DNA from: S5-A14a sp022766365
GTDB taxonomy: Bacteria > Bacillota > Clostridia > Peptostreptococcales > Anaerovoracaceae
Reading direction: 5' to 3' (one strand)
Length of the DNA stretch: 21,798 nt
NCBI GenBank assembly: GCA_050313295.1
Contig: JBNPLD010000021.1
Shown here: positions 1-7,911 of the stretch, one piece after another
Layout of the letters: the number at the start of each line of letters is the position of its first letter
How positions within the stretch are numbered: the first letter of the stretch is position 1
Notes under the pieces: generated by a model
What the model was told of the DNA's origin: nothing
Seen by the model: only the letters and a program-made list of their open reading frames with translations
Database searches by the model: none
Made by a program: the position numbers and the translations under genes

Positions 1-27
1 TAATTTTTCCTTTTTGTAAGCGTTCAT
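1..27 (-). CDS. Start of a truncated gene, probably tail tape measure protein
   Basis: The first nine codons (MNAYKKEKL) of a minus-strand gene that runs off the left edge. A GGGAG ribosome site lies just upstream of the ATG at 27. Nothing in nine residues identifies it. The tape measure calling is inference from position: in HK97/lambda-type tail modules the gene after the frameshifted tail chaperone is the tape measure. About 60 bases separate it from the end of the chaperone extension. Confidence 0.5.
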
Positions 28-87
28 TTCTATTCTCCCTCTTTTATATTATTATACCCAAATTTAGAAATAAACACCTAAAAACAT

Positions 88-300
88 CTAAAACTTATCG
101 AAATCTGCCTGTGTCCCCACTCTAACGGATTCCTCTTCATCATCAGCTATCATGGTGTTATTGTATTCGATGCAGTAATCAATTATTTGTCCGGGATTCA
201 TACCATAAAAGGAATCAAGGGAAAGCCCTCTTGTGACGGCTCCCACCATAAGCGTTTCGACCGTAATAGGCTTCCCCTCTCCTTCATCTTCAATATTTAG
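88..300 (-). CDS. Tail assembly chaperone extension (T domain), made by -1 frameshift
   Basis: An open frame of 70 codons (LNIEDEGEGK...QADFDKF, stop at 88-90) begins exactly where the upstream 124-aa chaperone ends and is in the -1 frame relative to it. It has no ATG with a ribosome site at its head, so it is most simply read as the shifted part of a G-GT fusion of about 194 aa. Residues FYGMNPGQIIDYCIEYN resemble the conserved part of tail chaperone C-terminal domains. In lambda the G and GT products bind the tape measure and recruit major tail protein. The family match is from memory; the frame relation is seen directly. Confidence 0.8.
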   Translation of the reverse strand, partial: LNIEDEGEGKPITVETLMVGAVTRGLSLDSFYGMNPGQIIDYCIEYNNTMIADDEEESVRVGTQADFDKF

Positions 301-671
301 TTTTTTTTTGATGTTCTCAAAGTCAAATTGCTCTGAAATGCCTTTTGTATTAAATCAAGCAATTCTGATAATATATCTGAAATTGGGAATTCGTTAAATT
401 CATCAAGCCATTCCGATAAACTTCCCACTTCTTCATTTGCGGTCTTTGCTAGCACCCAAATAATTTCATAAAATGTCATCAGCTGATCTATATTCAAATC
501 AGCTGATGATATCTCACCATCTTTGTTTTTTGCTATATGTCCCAAGGAGGTTTCTATATTTGTTACCGCTGCAATAGGATCTTTCCCTGTAAGTTCTTTA
601 AACTTAATGAGGAAACCTCCGGTACACTTAAATTGCACTTTCTTCCCTGATATCGTTATTTCCTTTTCCAT
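297..671 (-). CDS. Tail assembly chaperone (G-like, 124 aa)
   Basis: A 124-aa protein in the position between major tail protein and tape measure, starting at ATG 671 with an AGGAG site eight bases upstream. N-terminal beta-rich stretch (MEKEITISGKKVQFKCTGGF) followed by helices, as usual for tail chaperones of siphoviruses. It ends TSKKN-stop on a run of nine A in the mRNA, which is the site of a -1 shift into the 70-codon extension. The unshifted protein would be the G form and the shifted one the GT form; both assist tape measure folding and tail tube assembly. Function is from context and architecture, not from a catalytic motif. Confidence 0.85.
   Translation of the reverse strand: MEKEITISGKKVQFKCTGGFLIKFKELTGKDPIAAVTNIETSLGHIAKNKDGEISSADLNIDQLMTFYEIIWVLAKTANEEVGSLSEWLDEFNEFPISDILSELLDLIQKAFQSNLTLRTSKKN
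300..309 (-). other. Programmed -1 frameshift slippery site (A AAA AAC)
   Basis: The mRNA reads TCA AAA AAA AAC TAA, giving the heptamer A-AAA-AAC just before the zero-frame stop (297-299). Slipping one base back opens the 70-codon frame ending at 88. This is one of the most efficient known bacterial slippery heptamers, and it lies where siphovirus tail chaperone shifts occur. I did not establish a downstream stimulatory hairpin. Confidence 0.85.
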
Positions 672-679
672 ATCTCTCC

Positions 680-1243
680 TTATAGAATTGGTGTCTTTTC
701 AAACGGTTTTTTAAAGAAGTCACCATATGCTGAGCCATCGGCATGTACGCTGCTTTTTACAACTTTATCATGAAATCTCGGTGTGGCGGAAAATTCGAGC
801 TTCTCTGTTGATGGCTTAACCGTCTCTCCTGTAGTCTCACTGGCAACTTCAGGTCTCTTAGCACTACATCTATATAGAATGTGCCTAGTTGCTTTTTCGT
901 CTCCCTCAAATTGGAAAGCCATAGCAAAAGGTGTATTTTTGTCATTAGATGTTTCTGTAATTACTCCGCTGCTTTCGTCCTTTGAAAGCCCCAGAATTTT
1001 AATTAAAAAGTCTTCGGGAATAAGCGCAATTTCCAAGCTTCCGGAATAGCCGTTATTTGCAACTATTTCGTAATATTTGCCGTTATCCGCAAAAAAAGGA
1101 TCGTTACTCCCTTCTGCGTTAAAGCTGATACTTACTGCTCCCGGAACGGGGATTGCTTCCCCATAGGTCGTGGTTTTAGCGTCTTCTTTTGTGATTGGAA
1201 ATACATGTACATTTGATAATCCAAATTTAACTTTATTCGACAT
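680..1243 (-). CDS. Major tail protein (phi13-like family)
   Basis: A 187-aa protein starting MSNKVKFGLSNVHVFPI, the typical opening of phi13-type major tail proteins, with a beta-rich body (SGSLEIALIPEDFLIKILG, FAMAFQFEGDEKATRHILYR). It forms the tail tube. An AGGAGG site lies eight bases upstream of the ATG at 1243. The gene sits between the tail terminator and the chaperone, the standard order. Length agrees with the family (about 185-200 aa). Family assignment is by recognition of the N-terminus and position. Confidence 0.87.
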   Translation of the reverse strand: MSNKVKFGLSNVHVFPITKEDAKTTTYGEAIPVPGAVSISFNAEGSNDPFFADNGKYYEIVANNGYSGSLEIALIPEDFLIKILGLSKDESSGVITETSNDKNTPFAMAFQFEGDEKATRHILYRCSAKRPEVASETTGETVKPSTEKLEFSATPRFHDKVVKSSVHADGSAYGDFFKKPFEKTPIL

Positions 1244-1278
1244 TGTCTTCCTCCTAGTATAATTTTTTCAATTATTCA

Positions 1279-1596
1279 CTAAATAGAAATGTGATAATAG
1301 TGAACATATAATTTTTCATCAGCTATATATTCCGTACCATCATCACTAAAATTTATTCTTTCTTCTATAAGAAATGCTCGTAGCTTTTCTTCCAAATGCA
1401 GATCTTTTTCTTCAGTATATTGTTCAAGCCTTAATCGTCTTTTTGACGTATATACAGTACCATCAGCGATAAATGTATTTTCTCCCTCATCTACATACAC
1501 CAAAAACGGGATTTTGGGAGATTCATTAAAGTGGTCATATGCAATGTCAATATCTAACGCCTCTTTTATTTTTTTGTAAAATACTTCAAGTGTCAT
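1279..1596 (-). CDS. Tail terminator/tail completion-like protein
   Basis: A 105-aa protein (MTLEVFYKKIKEALDIDIAY...VHYYHISI) immediately downstream of the gp10-like gene, overlapping it by four bases (ATG within the upstream stop region). Alternating beta strands and one charged helix fit the small tail terminator fold (lambda gpU/SPP1 gp17 type) that caps the tube before head joining. No sequence motif proves this; the call rests on order: head closure, gp10-like, terminator, major tail protein. Confidence 0.65.
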   Translation of the reverse strand: MTLEVFYKKIKEALDIDIAYDHFNESPKIPFLVYVDEGENTFIADGTVYTSKRRLRLEQYTEEKDLHLEEKLRAFLIEERINFSDDGTEYIADEKLYVHYYHISI

Positions 1597-1958
1597 AATC
1601 TCTTCTTGATATTCCTTTCAAAGTCTTTGATTGCATTTTCCCTTGCTTTTCGTATATGTGGAAAGCCTCTGGTTCTTTTCCCGTTTCTGGTAACATGTCC
1701 ATACTCAAGAAGATGTGATAGTTGAAATCGCCTGTTTCGAACTATTTTAGATTGAACTCCCAATGTGTAGCTTCCATCTTTAACAGTCCAGCTTCGCCTA
1801 TACTTTCCTGTGCGATTTTTAAATTCACCCGAGCTTTTAAGTTCATTAACCGTATTTTCAGCTGTCTCGTCTACTGCTTCATTTACTGCTTTTAGCACCT
1901 CGTCCGTATACTCTGACAAGATTTTTTGTAAATCTTTACTAAGATTTATGCCATTCAT
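1593..1958 (-). CDS. HK97 gp10-family head-tail protein
   Basis: A 121-aa protein with features of the HK97 gp10 family: a long N-terminal helix (SEYTDEVLKAVNEAVDETAE), the NRTGKYRRSW segment, LLEYGHVTRNGKRTRGFPHI, and a C-terminal basic helix (ARENAIKDFERNIKKRL). Family members act at head-tail completion. It overlaps the head closure gene upstream by four bases and the terminator gene downstream by four bases, so translation is probably coupled. A GGAG site precedes the ATG at 1958. Confidence 0.85.
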   Translation of the reverse strand: MNGINLSKDLQKILSEYTDEVLKAVNEAVDETAENTVNELKSSGEFKNRTGKYRRSWTVKDGSYTLGVQSKIVRNRRFQLSHLLEYGHVTRNGKRTRGFPHIRKARENAIKDFERNIKKRL

Positions 1959-2254
1959 TTAAGATAATCTCCATAGCTTATAATGGTTTTATCACCCCGT
2001 GTATCTACTGATAACACTTTATATCTTATCCCTTCAACTTCAACCGTTTTTTCGCCATTATACTCGAATGTCCACATTCTAAATCGACCGACTAAATTCA
2101 AATTGTCATTTGCCGCACTGATTTGGGCATTCAGCGATATCCCATAGGGATTGATATATACTTCTTTCCCCTCTTCAACTGCTTTCCCCTCATCAGAGAT
2201 TTTCCCCTGTTCATACCTGGTTGTGATAAGTGTTGCTGTCTCGTTACTTCTCAC
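1955..2254 (-). CDS. Phage head closure protein
   Basis: A 99-aa protein starting with GTG at 2254, seven bases after a GGAG site that lies inside the end of the upstream connector gene. The C-terminal half (FRMWTFEYNGEKTVEVEGIRYKVLSVD) is typical of SPP1 gp16-like head closure (head-tail joining) proteins, which plug the connector and form the tail docking surface. It overlaps both neighbours, as usual in compact morphogenesis operons. Confidence 0.75.
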   Translation of the reverse strand: MRSNETATLITTRYEQGKISDEGKAVEEGKEVYINPYGISLNAQISAANDNLNLVGRFRMWTFEYNGEKTVEVEGIRYKVLSVDTRGDKTIISYGDYLK

Positions 2255-2528
2255 GGTAATTCTCCATGTTCATCATCTTGTGTTTCATGCTGATGTAAGA
2301 TTCGTTTAGCCTCTCTGCATCTGGGTTGTCAAAACCGAATAAGGCTTTGCAGTAGACGGTTATTGCCTGCGTATACAATTTATCTTCGAGATTTTCTTTG
2401 ATTCCTGATGAAGTTAAATCGGTTATGGCTGAATCTATAAGATCAACAATTTCCTGATTTAGTCCTTCATCTTTACTTTTGATTCTCAAGGCATTTTTGA
2501 CCTTTGAAACAAGTTCTTCTTTTGACAC
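2244..2528 (-). CDS. Head-tail connector (gp6-like adaptor)
   Basis: An all-helical protein of about 94 aa (MSKEELVSKVKNALRIKSKDE...) with the helix ending DLIDSAITDLTSSGI seen in HK97 gp6-like adaptor proteins, which form a ring under the portal. I chose GTG at 2528 because it is seven bases after GGTGAGG; a TTG two codons upstream would sit on top of that site. It is the first of four overlapping head-tail genes. Confidence 0.8.
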   Translation of the reverse strand: MSKEELVSKVKNALRIKSKDEGLNQEIVDLIDSAITDLTSSGIKENLEDKLYTQAITVYCKALFGFDNPDAERLNESYISMKHKMMNMENYREK

Positions 2529-2546
2529 AGCCAAACCTCACCTACT

Positions 2547-2747
2547 CTATTTTTTCTTTCGAGTATTTTGCCTACGCTTAGGCTTCTCTTCTTCGTCTTT
2601 TTCTTCTACTACTAATGCGGCTACATCGTTTTCGATAAAAAGATTCAATCTTTTTTCTGCGTACTCTGAATCAGTCAAGACTTCCCCAACAAGGAAGTCC
2701 TTTTCTTCATCTTTTCCATAAAAGTGTTTTGTTACTTTTACCTTCAT
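2547..2747 (-). CDS. Small hypothetical structural-operon protein
   Basis: A 66-aa protein with an AGGAG site seven bases before its ATG, ten bases downstream of the capsid gene. The N-terminal half is a small beta/alpha segment (MKVKVTKHFYGKDEEKDFLV) and the C-terminus is a highly charged tail (EEKDEEEKPKRRQNTRKKK). Small proteins of this shape often sit between capsid and connector genes in HK97-like phages. I cannot assign a function. Confidence 0.7.
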   Translation of the reverse strand: MKVKVTKHFYGKDEEKDFLVGEVLTDSEYAEKRLNLFIENDVAALVVEEKDEEEKPKRRQNTRKKK

Positions 2748-2757
2748 TTGGTATCTC

Positions 2758-4620
2758 CTATAGCGACTGTGTCAGCTTTACAGATGCAAAAGCCTTAGTA
2801 TCAACTACATTACCGTCTGCTATCATGTATCCAACATAGTCAGTCTTTCTTGCTTTTGCATGCTCTTCCACTGTCATAGAAAGTTCCTCGTTAACATTAA
2901 AAGTATACCCCATTGGTACATTGCCTATAATAAATTCATCATCTTTTAGCGAAGCATCTTCTTTTACGGTAAATCCAAATATATTGGCCACACCGTCTGT
3001 TCCGGCGGCCGGCATGAAAAATGGTCTGCCCATACCGTCTACAACATTAGCAAGGATCGTCCATATCACATTGGAATTTGCGTAAATTTTTGCACCTTTC
3101 TTGTAGCTTGAGTGGATTTTTGCAATTGCTCCGGTCAGTTCTGAATAAGCAAGTTTATTTGTTTCTTTAACTGTAACGGTCTGTGCTTTATCCTTTGCAA
3201 GAGCAGTAAGTATTCCTGTAGGTTCATTGGTTCCACTGCCTTTTGTTACTGCTGTTCCAAGTGCTACAGAAATTCTTTGTCCTATCTCATTAACAAGATA
3301 GTTTTCAAAATCGTCCATTGCCATCGCTTTAAGTTTCCACGAAATGGTCACAGCCTTGGACAGTTCATGTCCTTTCAAGATAAGCTCTCCAAAATCATTT
3401 TGTTCATCTTCTGTTTCGGTGCTTTCAACATACCACTTAGCATCACCTGCCTGTATTCCTGTGTGCTTAACGATTCGTAGTTCGCCTTTCACATGAAGCC
3501 TTACAACATCTTCAAGAACTCCATATCCTTCTGTTGCTCTTGCCCAGATTTTGTCCTGTGTCTCTCTCGGAATTACCATTGCGGTGTTTGTTGTATCATG
3601 TGTAAAAGCATTATTAAATGCTTTGTTTTCTTCGTTGATAACTTCAATTTCACCTTGCGTTAGCTTTCTACCGAGAATTGTGTTAAAAAATGCTTCCCTG
3701 TAATTGTTTTTCACTTCGTTTGTACCTCCAATAGTTCTTAGATTTTTTCCTTCGGCTTCGTTCTTAAACTGGCCAATTTTATTTTCAGGCCTTGTGATTT
3801 TGATATTGTTTGCATAGTTTACTTCTGCTTTGTTGTCTTTCTCATCTTCAGATTCCTTTTCGTCTTCTGATTCTTCTTCATCTTCTGACTCTTCTTCGGT
3901 GCTTTCCTGTGATGGTTTTTCAGTTTCTTTTGATTTTTCTTTCTCTTCTTCCTCTTCAGGACTCTTGTCTACCACTTCTTTCTCTTCGTTGGTCTGCCTC
4001 TTTAAATCTTTTTCCATCGTTCCTCCATGAATTTGATTTTTTACCTTGTTTATGACTTCATTGGTTAGTATCGGGGCGTCACTATTAAGCAGTATAGGAG
4101 CTTCAACATCATCGAAAAGGATTTCATCAATAAAACCTTTTTCCTTTGCTCCTTGGGCTGTGAGCCATGTTTCATTATCCATCAGCAATAACAGCTCATC
4201 TTCTGTCATTCCGGTTTTCAACCTATATGCATTCGCAATAGTCTTATCACATTCGCTTAATACATTTGACTCATGATTCATAGTATTCTTATCGCCTGCC
4301 GCAAATGTAGACACGTTATGTATCATCATCTGTGATGTCGGCGACATTTTAATTACGTCTCCTGCCATTGCAATGACCGATGCCATACTCCCGGCAAGCC
4401 CCGTTACTACCGTTGTTACTTTCCCTTTGTGGTTCTTAAGTTTGGTATAAATTTCTGAACCGGAAAACACATCGCCACCACCCGAGTTGATGTTTACTGT
4501 TATTTCCTCTTCAGGATCATCAAACTTAAACATACTCGGTGATGTGCATTCCATTCCAAGCCATTCATAAACTTCCACATAGCTATTAGGGACAATCGTG
4601 CCTCTTACTTCAATCTCCAT
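2758..4620 (-). CDS. Fused ClpP-type prohead protease and HK97-fold major capsid protein
   Basis: One 620-aa reading frame. Residues about 1-190 are a ClpP/S14-type head maturation protease: SGGGDVFSG, the nucleophile segment GLAGSMAS (Ser 78) and MIHN (His 101); the third-residue position (NETWLTAQ) carries Glu rather than the usual Asp. Residues about 200-290 are acidic low complexity (repeats of ESEDEK/EEE), taking the place of a scaffold domain. Residues about 300-620 are an HK97-type capsid (IPRETQDKIW, LILKGHELSKAVTISWKL, IANSNVIWTI-like region). The start at 4620 follows AGGAGG by seven bases and overlaps the portal gene end by 11; an ATG 11 codons upstream has no ribosome site. An internal start may give capsid alone. 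Confidence 0.88.
   Translation of the reverse strand: MEIEVRGTIVPNSYVEVYEWLGMECTSPSMFKFDDPEEEITVNINSGGGDVFSGSEIYTKLKNHKGKVTTVVTGLAGSMASVIAMAGDVIKMSPTSQMMIHNVSTFAAGDKNTMNHESNVLSECDKTIANAYRLKTGMTEDELLLLMDNETWLTAQGAKEKGFIDEILFDDVEAPILLNSDAPILTNEVINKVKNQIHGGTMEKDLKRQTNEEKEVVDKSPEEEEEKEKSKETEKPSQESTEEESEDEEESEDEKESEDEKDNKAEVNYANNIKITRPENKIGQFKNEAEGKNLRTIGGTNEVKNNYREAFFNTILGRKLTQGEIEVINEENKAFNNAFTHDTTNTAMVIPRETQDKIWARATEGYGVLEDVVRLHVKGELRIVKHTGIQAGDAKWYVESTETEDEQNDFGELILKGHELSKAVTISWKLKAMAMDDFENYLVNEIGQRISVALGTAVTKGSGTNEPTGILTALAKDKAQTVTVKETNKLAYSELTGAIAKIHSSYKKGAKIYANSNVIWTILANVVDGMGRPFFMPAAGTDGVANIFGFTVKEDASLKDDEFIIGNVPMGYTFNVNEELSMTVEEHAKARKTDYVGYMIADGNVVDTKAFASVKLTQSL
4015..4031 (-). promoter_or_regulatory. 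Internal ribosome site and start for a capsid-only product
   Basis: Inside the protease-capsid frame the mRNA reads ATGGAGGAACGATGG, a GGAGG core four bases before an in-frame ATG at 4017. Starting there gives a 419-aa product beginning MEKDLKRQTNEE, that is the acidic scaffold-like segment plus capsid without protease. The position, exactly between the two domains, makes chance less likely. Use of the start is inference; the spacing is slightly short. Confidence 0.6.
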
Positions 4621-5785
4621 TATTATCCTCCTGTCTGGTTGGTGCTGTATCAAGTCTTCTCACCATAACATCTCCGCCGTCAACCGGTGCATATCCAAGA
4701 ATTTCTCTGACTTCGTTAGGTGTCATCATGCCTCTATCCACAAATTGAACGAGTTGTAATTTTGTTTGCATAGATGCAAAAGCGAGATTTGAAGATTCAA
4801 GTTTAATTTGGTTTTCATAACTTCGTTCTTTTCTTGTAAATAGTTTCCTCGTCATTTCGTTTGAAAATTGGATTATGTCCGGTTCTATGGCATTTTCGAA
4901 ATATGAAATCCATTCGTCTTCTGTATAGTCGGAATGGATTATTTTTTCATTGGTATTAAAATATGCATACACCCTTTTTATAACATTCTGGTTCTGCAAA
5001 GCATTAGGAACATAATCCTTAGTGTCGACCTTAATTACATCGGCATCAGCACCGACCGCTGCAACACCTCCGGTTTCAGTTTCTGTTGCCGTATATGTCT
5101 TTGCAAATTCCTTTGCTCTGCTTTCCAAATCTTTTGTTTTAAGAGCTGTATTAAATTTTAAAAGCCATCGTATTATTGTGGAATTCTTAATTGCATGTAT
5201 AAGGCCTTGATCCATAGTGCTAACCACATTCATTAGCTCAGTTAAGGTCTTTCCCGGACTGCTTCCAAGGAATACGTCTGTTCCATAGTCCTTTCTAAGA
5301 TGAATTATGTTAGAGTATTTACCAGTCCAATATTTACCATCGTACATAAGGAATTTTATATATAATTCCCCAGCCTCATCAATTTGCATTTCAAAAGCTC
5401 TACAGTCAATTGGATACATGGCAATGGGACTTGAACCTGCACGTTCTATGAATGCAAATGCATTGTTATTCAGTTCAAGCTGAACAGCCATTTTCTCCTG
5501 GAACATCTGTCCTGACATATACTCATTTGGCTCTTCCAAAAGGAATCTATACCTTGGGTCCTCGTTTATTTTCAGCTTCTTTGTTTTCTGATCTCTTTGT
5601 ATGTGTTTGGCTGTAGCCTTTCCTATAGCCCTTGCTTTTGGACGTATTGCTGCCCTTATCACATCGGATTCATATAATCTGCCTTCATAACTAAAAAAAG
5701 AACCTGTTCTCATGGAAATCATTTCAAATTTCCCTTTAGATTCTTTTTTAGTCAAGGCGTTTTTAATTGTCTTTATAACGCCCAT
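4610..5785 (-). CDS. Portal protein (HK97 family)
   Basis: A 391-aa protein with the HK97-type portal pattern: N-terminal YESDVIRAAIRPKARAIGKA, PNEYMSGQMFQEKMAVQLELNNNAF, the YWTGKYSNIIHLRKDY region, and a C-terminal helix RGMMTPNEVREILGY. The portal is the dodecameric ring at the packaging vertex through which the terminase moves DNA. The ATG at 5785 directly follows the TAG of the large terminase, with the ribosome site inside the terminase stop region (TAGGAGGATAG). Length is normal for the family. Confidence 0.92.
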   Translation of the reverse strand: MGVIKTIKNALTKKESKGKFEMISMRTGSFFSYEGRLYESDVIRAAIRPKARAIGKATAKHIQRDQKTKKLKINEDPRYRFLLEEPNEYMSGQMFQEKMAVQLELNNNAFAFIERAGSSPIAMYPIDCRAFEMQIDEAGELYIKFLMYDGKYWTGKYSNIIHLRKDYGTDVFLGSSPGKTLTELMNVVSTMDQGLIHAIKNSTIIRWLLKFNTALKTKDLESRAKEFAKTYTATETETGGVAAVGADADVIKVDTKDYVPNALQNQNVIKRVYAYFNTNEKIIHSDYTEDEWISYFENAIEPDIIQFSNEMTRKLFTRKERSYENQIKLESSNLAFASMQTKLQLVQFVDRGMMTPNEVREILGYAPVDGGDVMVRRLDTAPTRQEDNNGD

Positions 5786-7462
5786 CTATCCTCCTATTAA
5801 ATTTCTGTATTCTTCAAGGTGTCTGTCTCTTGCCACATAAGCATCTAATAAAGCTGCAAATCCATCTATACGCTGTCTTGTATTTGTTGATTTTATAGGC
5901 TGGATATTCCCATTTTTATCAATATCAATAGCAACATTTGTCATGTTCCATTTTAGAATCGGGTTGTTGTTATATATGACATTATGTGCTTGTAATTCTG
6001 CTCCCAGTGAATACATTGGAGCTGATAAAGTTTGTTTTCCCTGATAAACTTTTTCAAGTGCAAACTCACCAAATTTATTTTTTAAGTCATCTACAAAATA
6101 TTGTGCTGACCAGGCATCATATCCAATCCAAGAAAGATATAGATCATATTCATTCCTGATTTCTTCAAACCAAGAAACTATATCTTTATAGTTAATTATG
6201 TTTCCTTCACATACTCTCATATAGCCCTGATCAATCCACTTGTCATATGGGACTTTATCGTCTCTGGTGCGTTTTTCCACAAAGTCTGCCGGCATCCAAA
6301 ACATTGATGTTACGTATAACTTTGGGTCTTTCGGCATATTAAATATAATTGCGGCTGAGGTTAAATCTGTAGTCCTTGATAAATCTACACCGGCTATCGC
6401 ATAATCAGGTTTAAGTTTTTCTATATCAAACAGCTCTCTGTTATCTATGTCTTCAAAACTTAGCCAAACTTCCCCTGCGGTTTCAGGAACGTTGAACTCT
6501 TTCGTAAGCAGGTTTTTAATTTGCTGAGGATTTTGTTTTGCCCGTTCTACTTTCTCTTTTAATGCTGTTACACTTTTTGATACGCCCAGATTAGGATTCG
6601 CTTTTATCCATGCTGCAGGATCTGTCCATTCCTTTCTGTCATCAAGCTCATATATTATTGCTAAAGTTCTAACATCTTTGTATCCTTCCGGATCCTCATA
6701 TCCGTTTATAATTCTTGTAGCTTCATCGTATATTTCATCGTAAATATCTTCCCTTACAACACCTGCTGTTGATGTCATAAAAATCATCGGTTCATCTCTT
6801 GCAGTTGTTCCGTCAGCAATGATATCGTATAGTTTGCGGCCAAGTTTCCACTGTTGAAATTCGTCCATTAATGCACAAAAAACATTGAGGCCGTCCAATG
6901 TATCGGAATTGGACGCAAGTGGCTTAAATATTGAGTCCATCGAGTCGTAAGCTATTTCTGATATTGTTGCTCTTGTCCTCTTTTTTAAAGCACTAGACTT
7001 ATTTCTCATTCTCTTTGCTTCAAGCCATGTAATTTTTGCCTGATCTCGTGTTGTTGCTACTGAGTAAACCTCTGCACCGGGTTCTCCATCTGCTGCCAAA
7101 TGAAATAATCCAATCCCGGAGGCGATAAATGATTTACCGTTTTTCTTTCCAACTATGAATATCACTCGTTGAAATTGTCTATATCCATCTGCATCTACGA
7201 ACCCATATGCTGCACTTAACATTGCTTTTTGCCATAGCTCTAATTTGATTAACTTTCCACCCCATTTGCCTTTAGAGTGTCTTAAATATTTTTCGAAAAA
7301 CGTTATGACTTTCTGCGCTTTTTTTTCGTTAAATGTAAATCCGTCATTTATTTTGCCATTCAGTTTTTCTGTAAGATATTTATATGTTTTTTGAATTTTT
7401 TTAGGGGCTATTATCTCCTTATTTTTTATTTTCTCATAATAATTTACGATGTAATTTGGCAT
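5786..7462 (-). CDS. terL: Terminase large subunit
   Basis: A 558-aa packaging motor and nuclease. ATPase domain: Walker A GKKNGKS (about residues 105-111), Walker B CALMDEF (about 196-202, with the catalytic acidic pair), coupling motif TSTAG (about 230-234). Nuclease domain acids: GVDLSRTTDL (Asp about 360), IGYDAW (Asp about 448) and RIDGFAALLDA (Asp near 532). This order fits the HK97-type (Terminase_1) family, usually around 550 aa. The start at 7462 is five bases past the small terminase stop with only a weak ribosome site, so translation probably depends on coupling. Confidence 0.95.
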   Translation of the reverse strand: MPNYIVNYYEKIKNKEIIAPKKIQKTYKYLTEKLNGKINDGFTFNEKKAQKVITFFEKYLRHSKGKWGGKLIKLELWQKAMLSAAYGFVDADGYRQFQRVIFIVGKKNGKSFIASGIGLFHLAADGEPGAEVYSVATTRDQAKITWLEAKRMRNKSSALKKRTRATISEIAYDSMDSIFKPLASNSDTLDGLNVFCALMDEFQQWKLGRKLYDIIADGTTARDEPMIFMTSTAGVVREDIYDEIYDEATRIINGYEDPEGYKDVRTLAIIYELDDRKEWTDPAAWIKANPNLGVSKSVTALKEKVERAKQNPQQIKNLLTKEFNVPETAGEVWLSFEDIDNRELFDIEKLKPDYAIAGVDLSRTTDLTSAAIIFNMPKDPKLYVTSMFWMPADFVEKRTRDDKVPYDKWIDQGYMRVCEGNIINYKDIVSWFEEIRNEYDLYLSWIGYDAWSAQYFVDDLKNKFGEFALEKVYQGKQTLSAPMYSLGAELQAHNVIYNNNPILKWNMTNVAIDIDKNGNIQPIKSTNTRQRIDGFAALLDAYVARDRHLEEYRNLIGG

Positions 7463-7466
7463 TTTA

Positions 7467-7823
7467 CTATATGTCTATAAACTCGTCGAACCCATCAGGC
7501 TTTTCTGCAAGCTCCGTTTTTTTTGGCAGCTTTTCGTCAAGCTGTTTAATAATATTTTGGTAGTTTCTGACCATCTGGTTGTACTGTCTGACTACCGGTC
7601 GCTCCCTATCATACGGTTTTGCATTTGCAGATTGTGAAAATGATTCAATCCTTCCATTTGCAATGATATCCTCCTTCATGTCCTGGAGCTCTACACGCAT
7701 AAATGCGGCTTCATCTATAAGACCGTCCACAATTTCCAGAAAATCTTCCGGCAGTTCTTTGTACTTATTTCTTAGTCTTTTATTTTCTCTCTTAATCCTT
7801 GTTTCTTTTTTTATCTTTGCCAT
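7467..7823 (-). CDS. terS: Terminase small subunit (P27 family)
   Basis: A 118-aa mostly helical protein with a basic N-terminus (KIKKETRIKRENKRLRNKYK) and the segment FSQSANAKPYDRERPVVRQYNQMVRNYQNIIKQL, a pattern typical of P27-family small terminases. It recognises the packaging site on viral DNA and regulates the large subunit. AAGGAG lies eight bases before the ATG. Placed between an HNH nuclease gene and terL, the arrangement usual in cos-type HK97-like phages. Confidence 0.88.
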   Translation of the reverse strand: MAKIKKETRIKRENKRLRNKYKELPEDFLEIVDGLIDEAAFMRVELQDMKEDIIANGRIESFSQSANAKPYDRERPVVRQYNQMVRNYQNIIKQLDEKLPKKTELAEKPDGFDEFIDI

Positions 7824-7911
7824 ACTCTTTTCTCCTTTTCTCTATTCAGGAGGGGGGTCACGCATGAAGGGTGCGAACAAATCTTTGGAATTTCGCCGGT
7901 CTTTTTAATCA
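7824..7911. other. Non-coding interval between HNH and terS; candidate cos region
   Basis: An 88-base gap that holds a G-rich tract (ggaggggggt, 7850-7859) followed by the imperfect inverted repeat CGCA-tgaagg-g-TGCG around 7863-7877. The tract and GC content stand out in this AT-rich region. Phages with adjacent HNH, small and large terminase genes are typically cos phages with cohesive ends near these genes, so this is the most likely place for cos. No cut site can be read from sequence alone. Confidence 0.3.

Noticed and set aside
3810..4055. Plus-strand Leu/Ser-rich frames that look like membrane proteins
   Set aside because: They mirror the acidic low-complexity linker of the capsid gene; composition explains them.
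4620..4653. Upstream ATG of the protease-capsid frame
   Set aside because: It is inside the portal gene and lacks a ribosome site; ATG 4620 has AGGAGG at the right distance and begins the protease homology.
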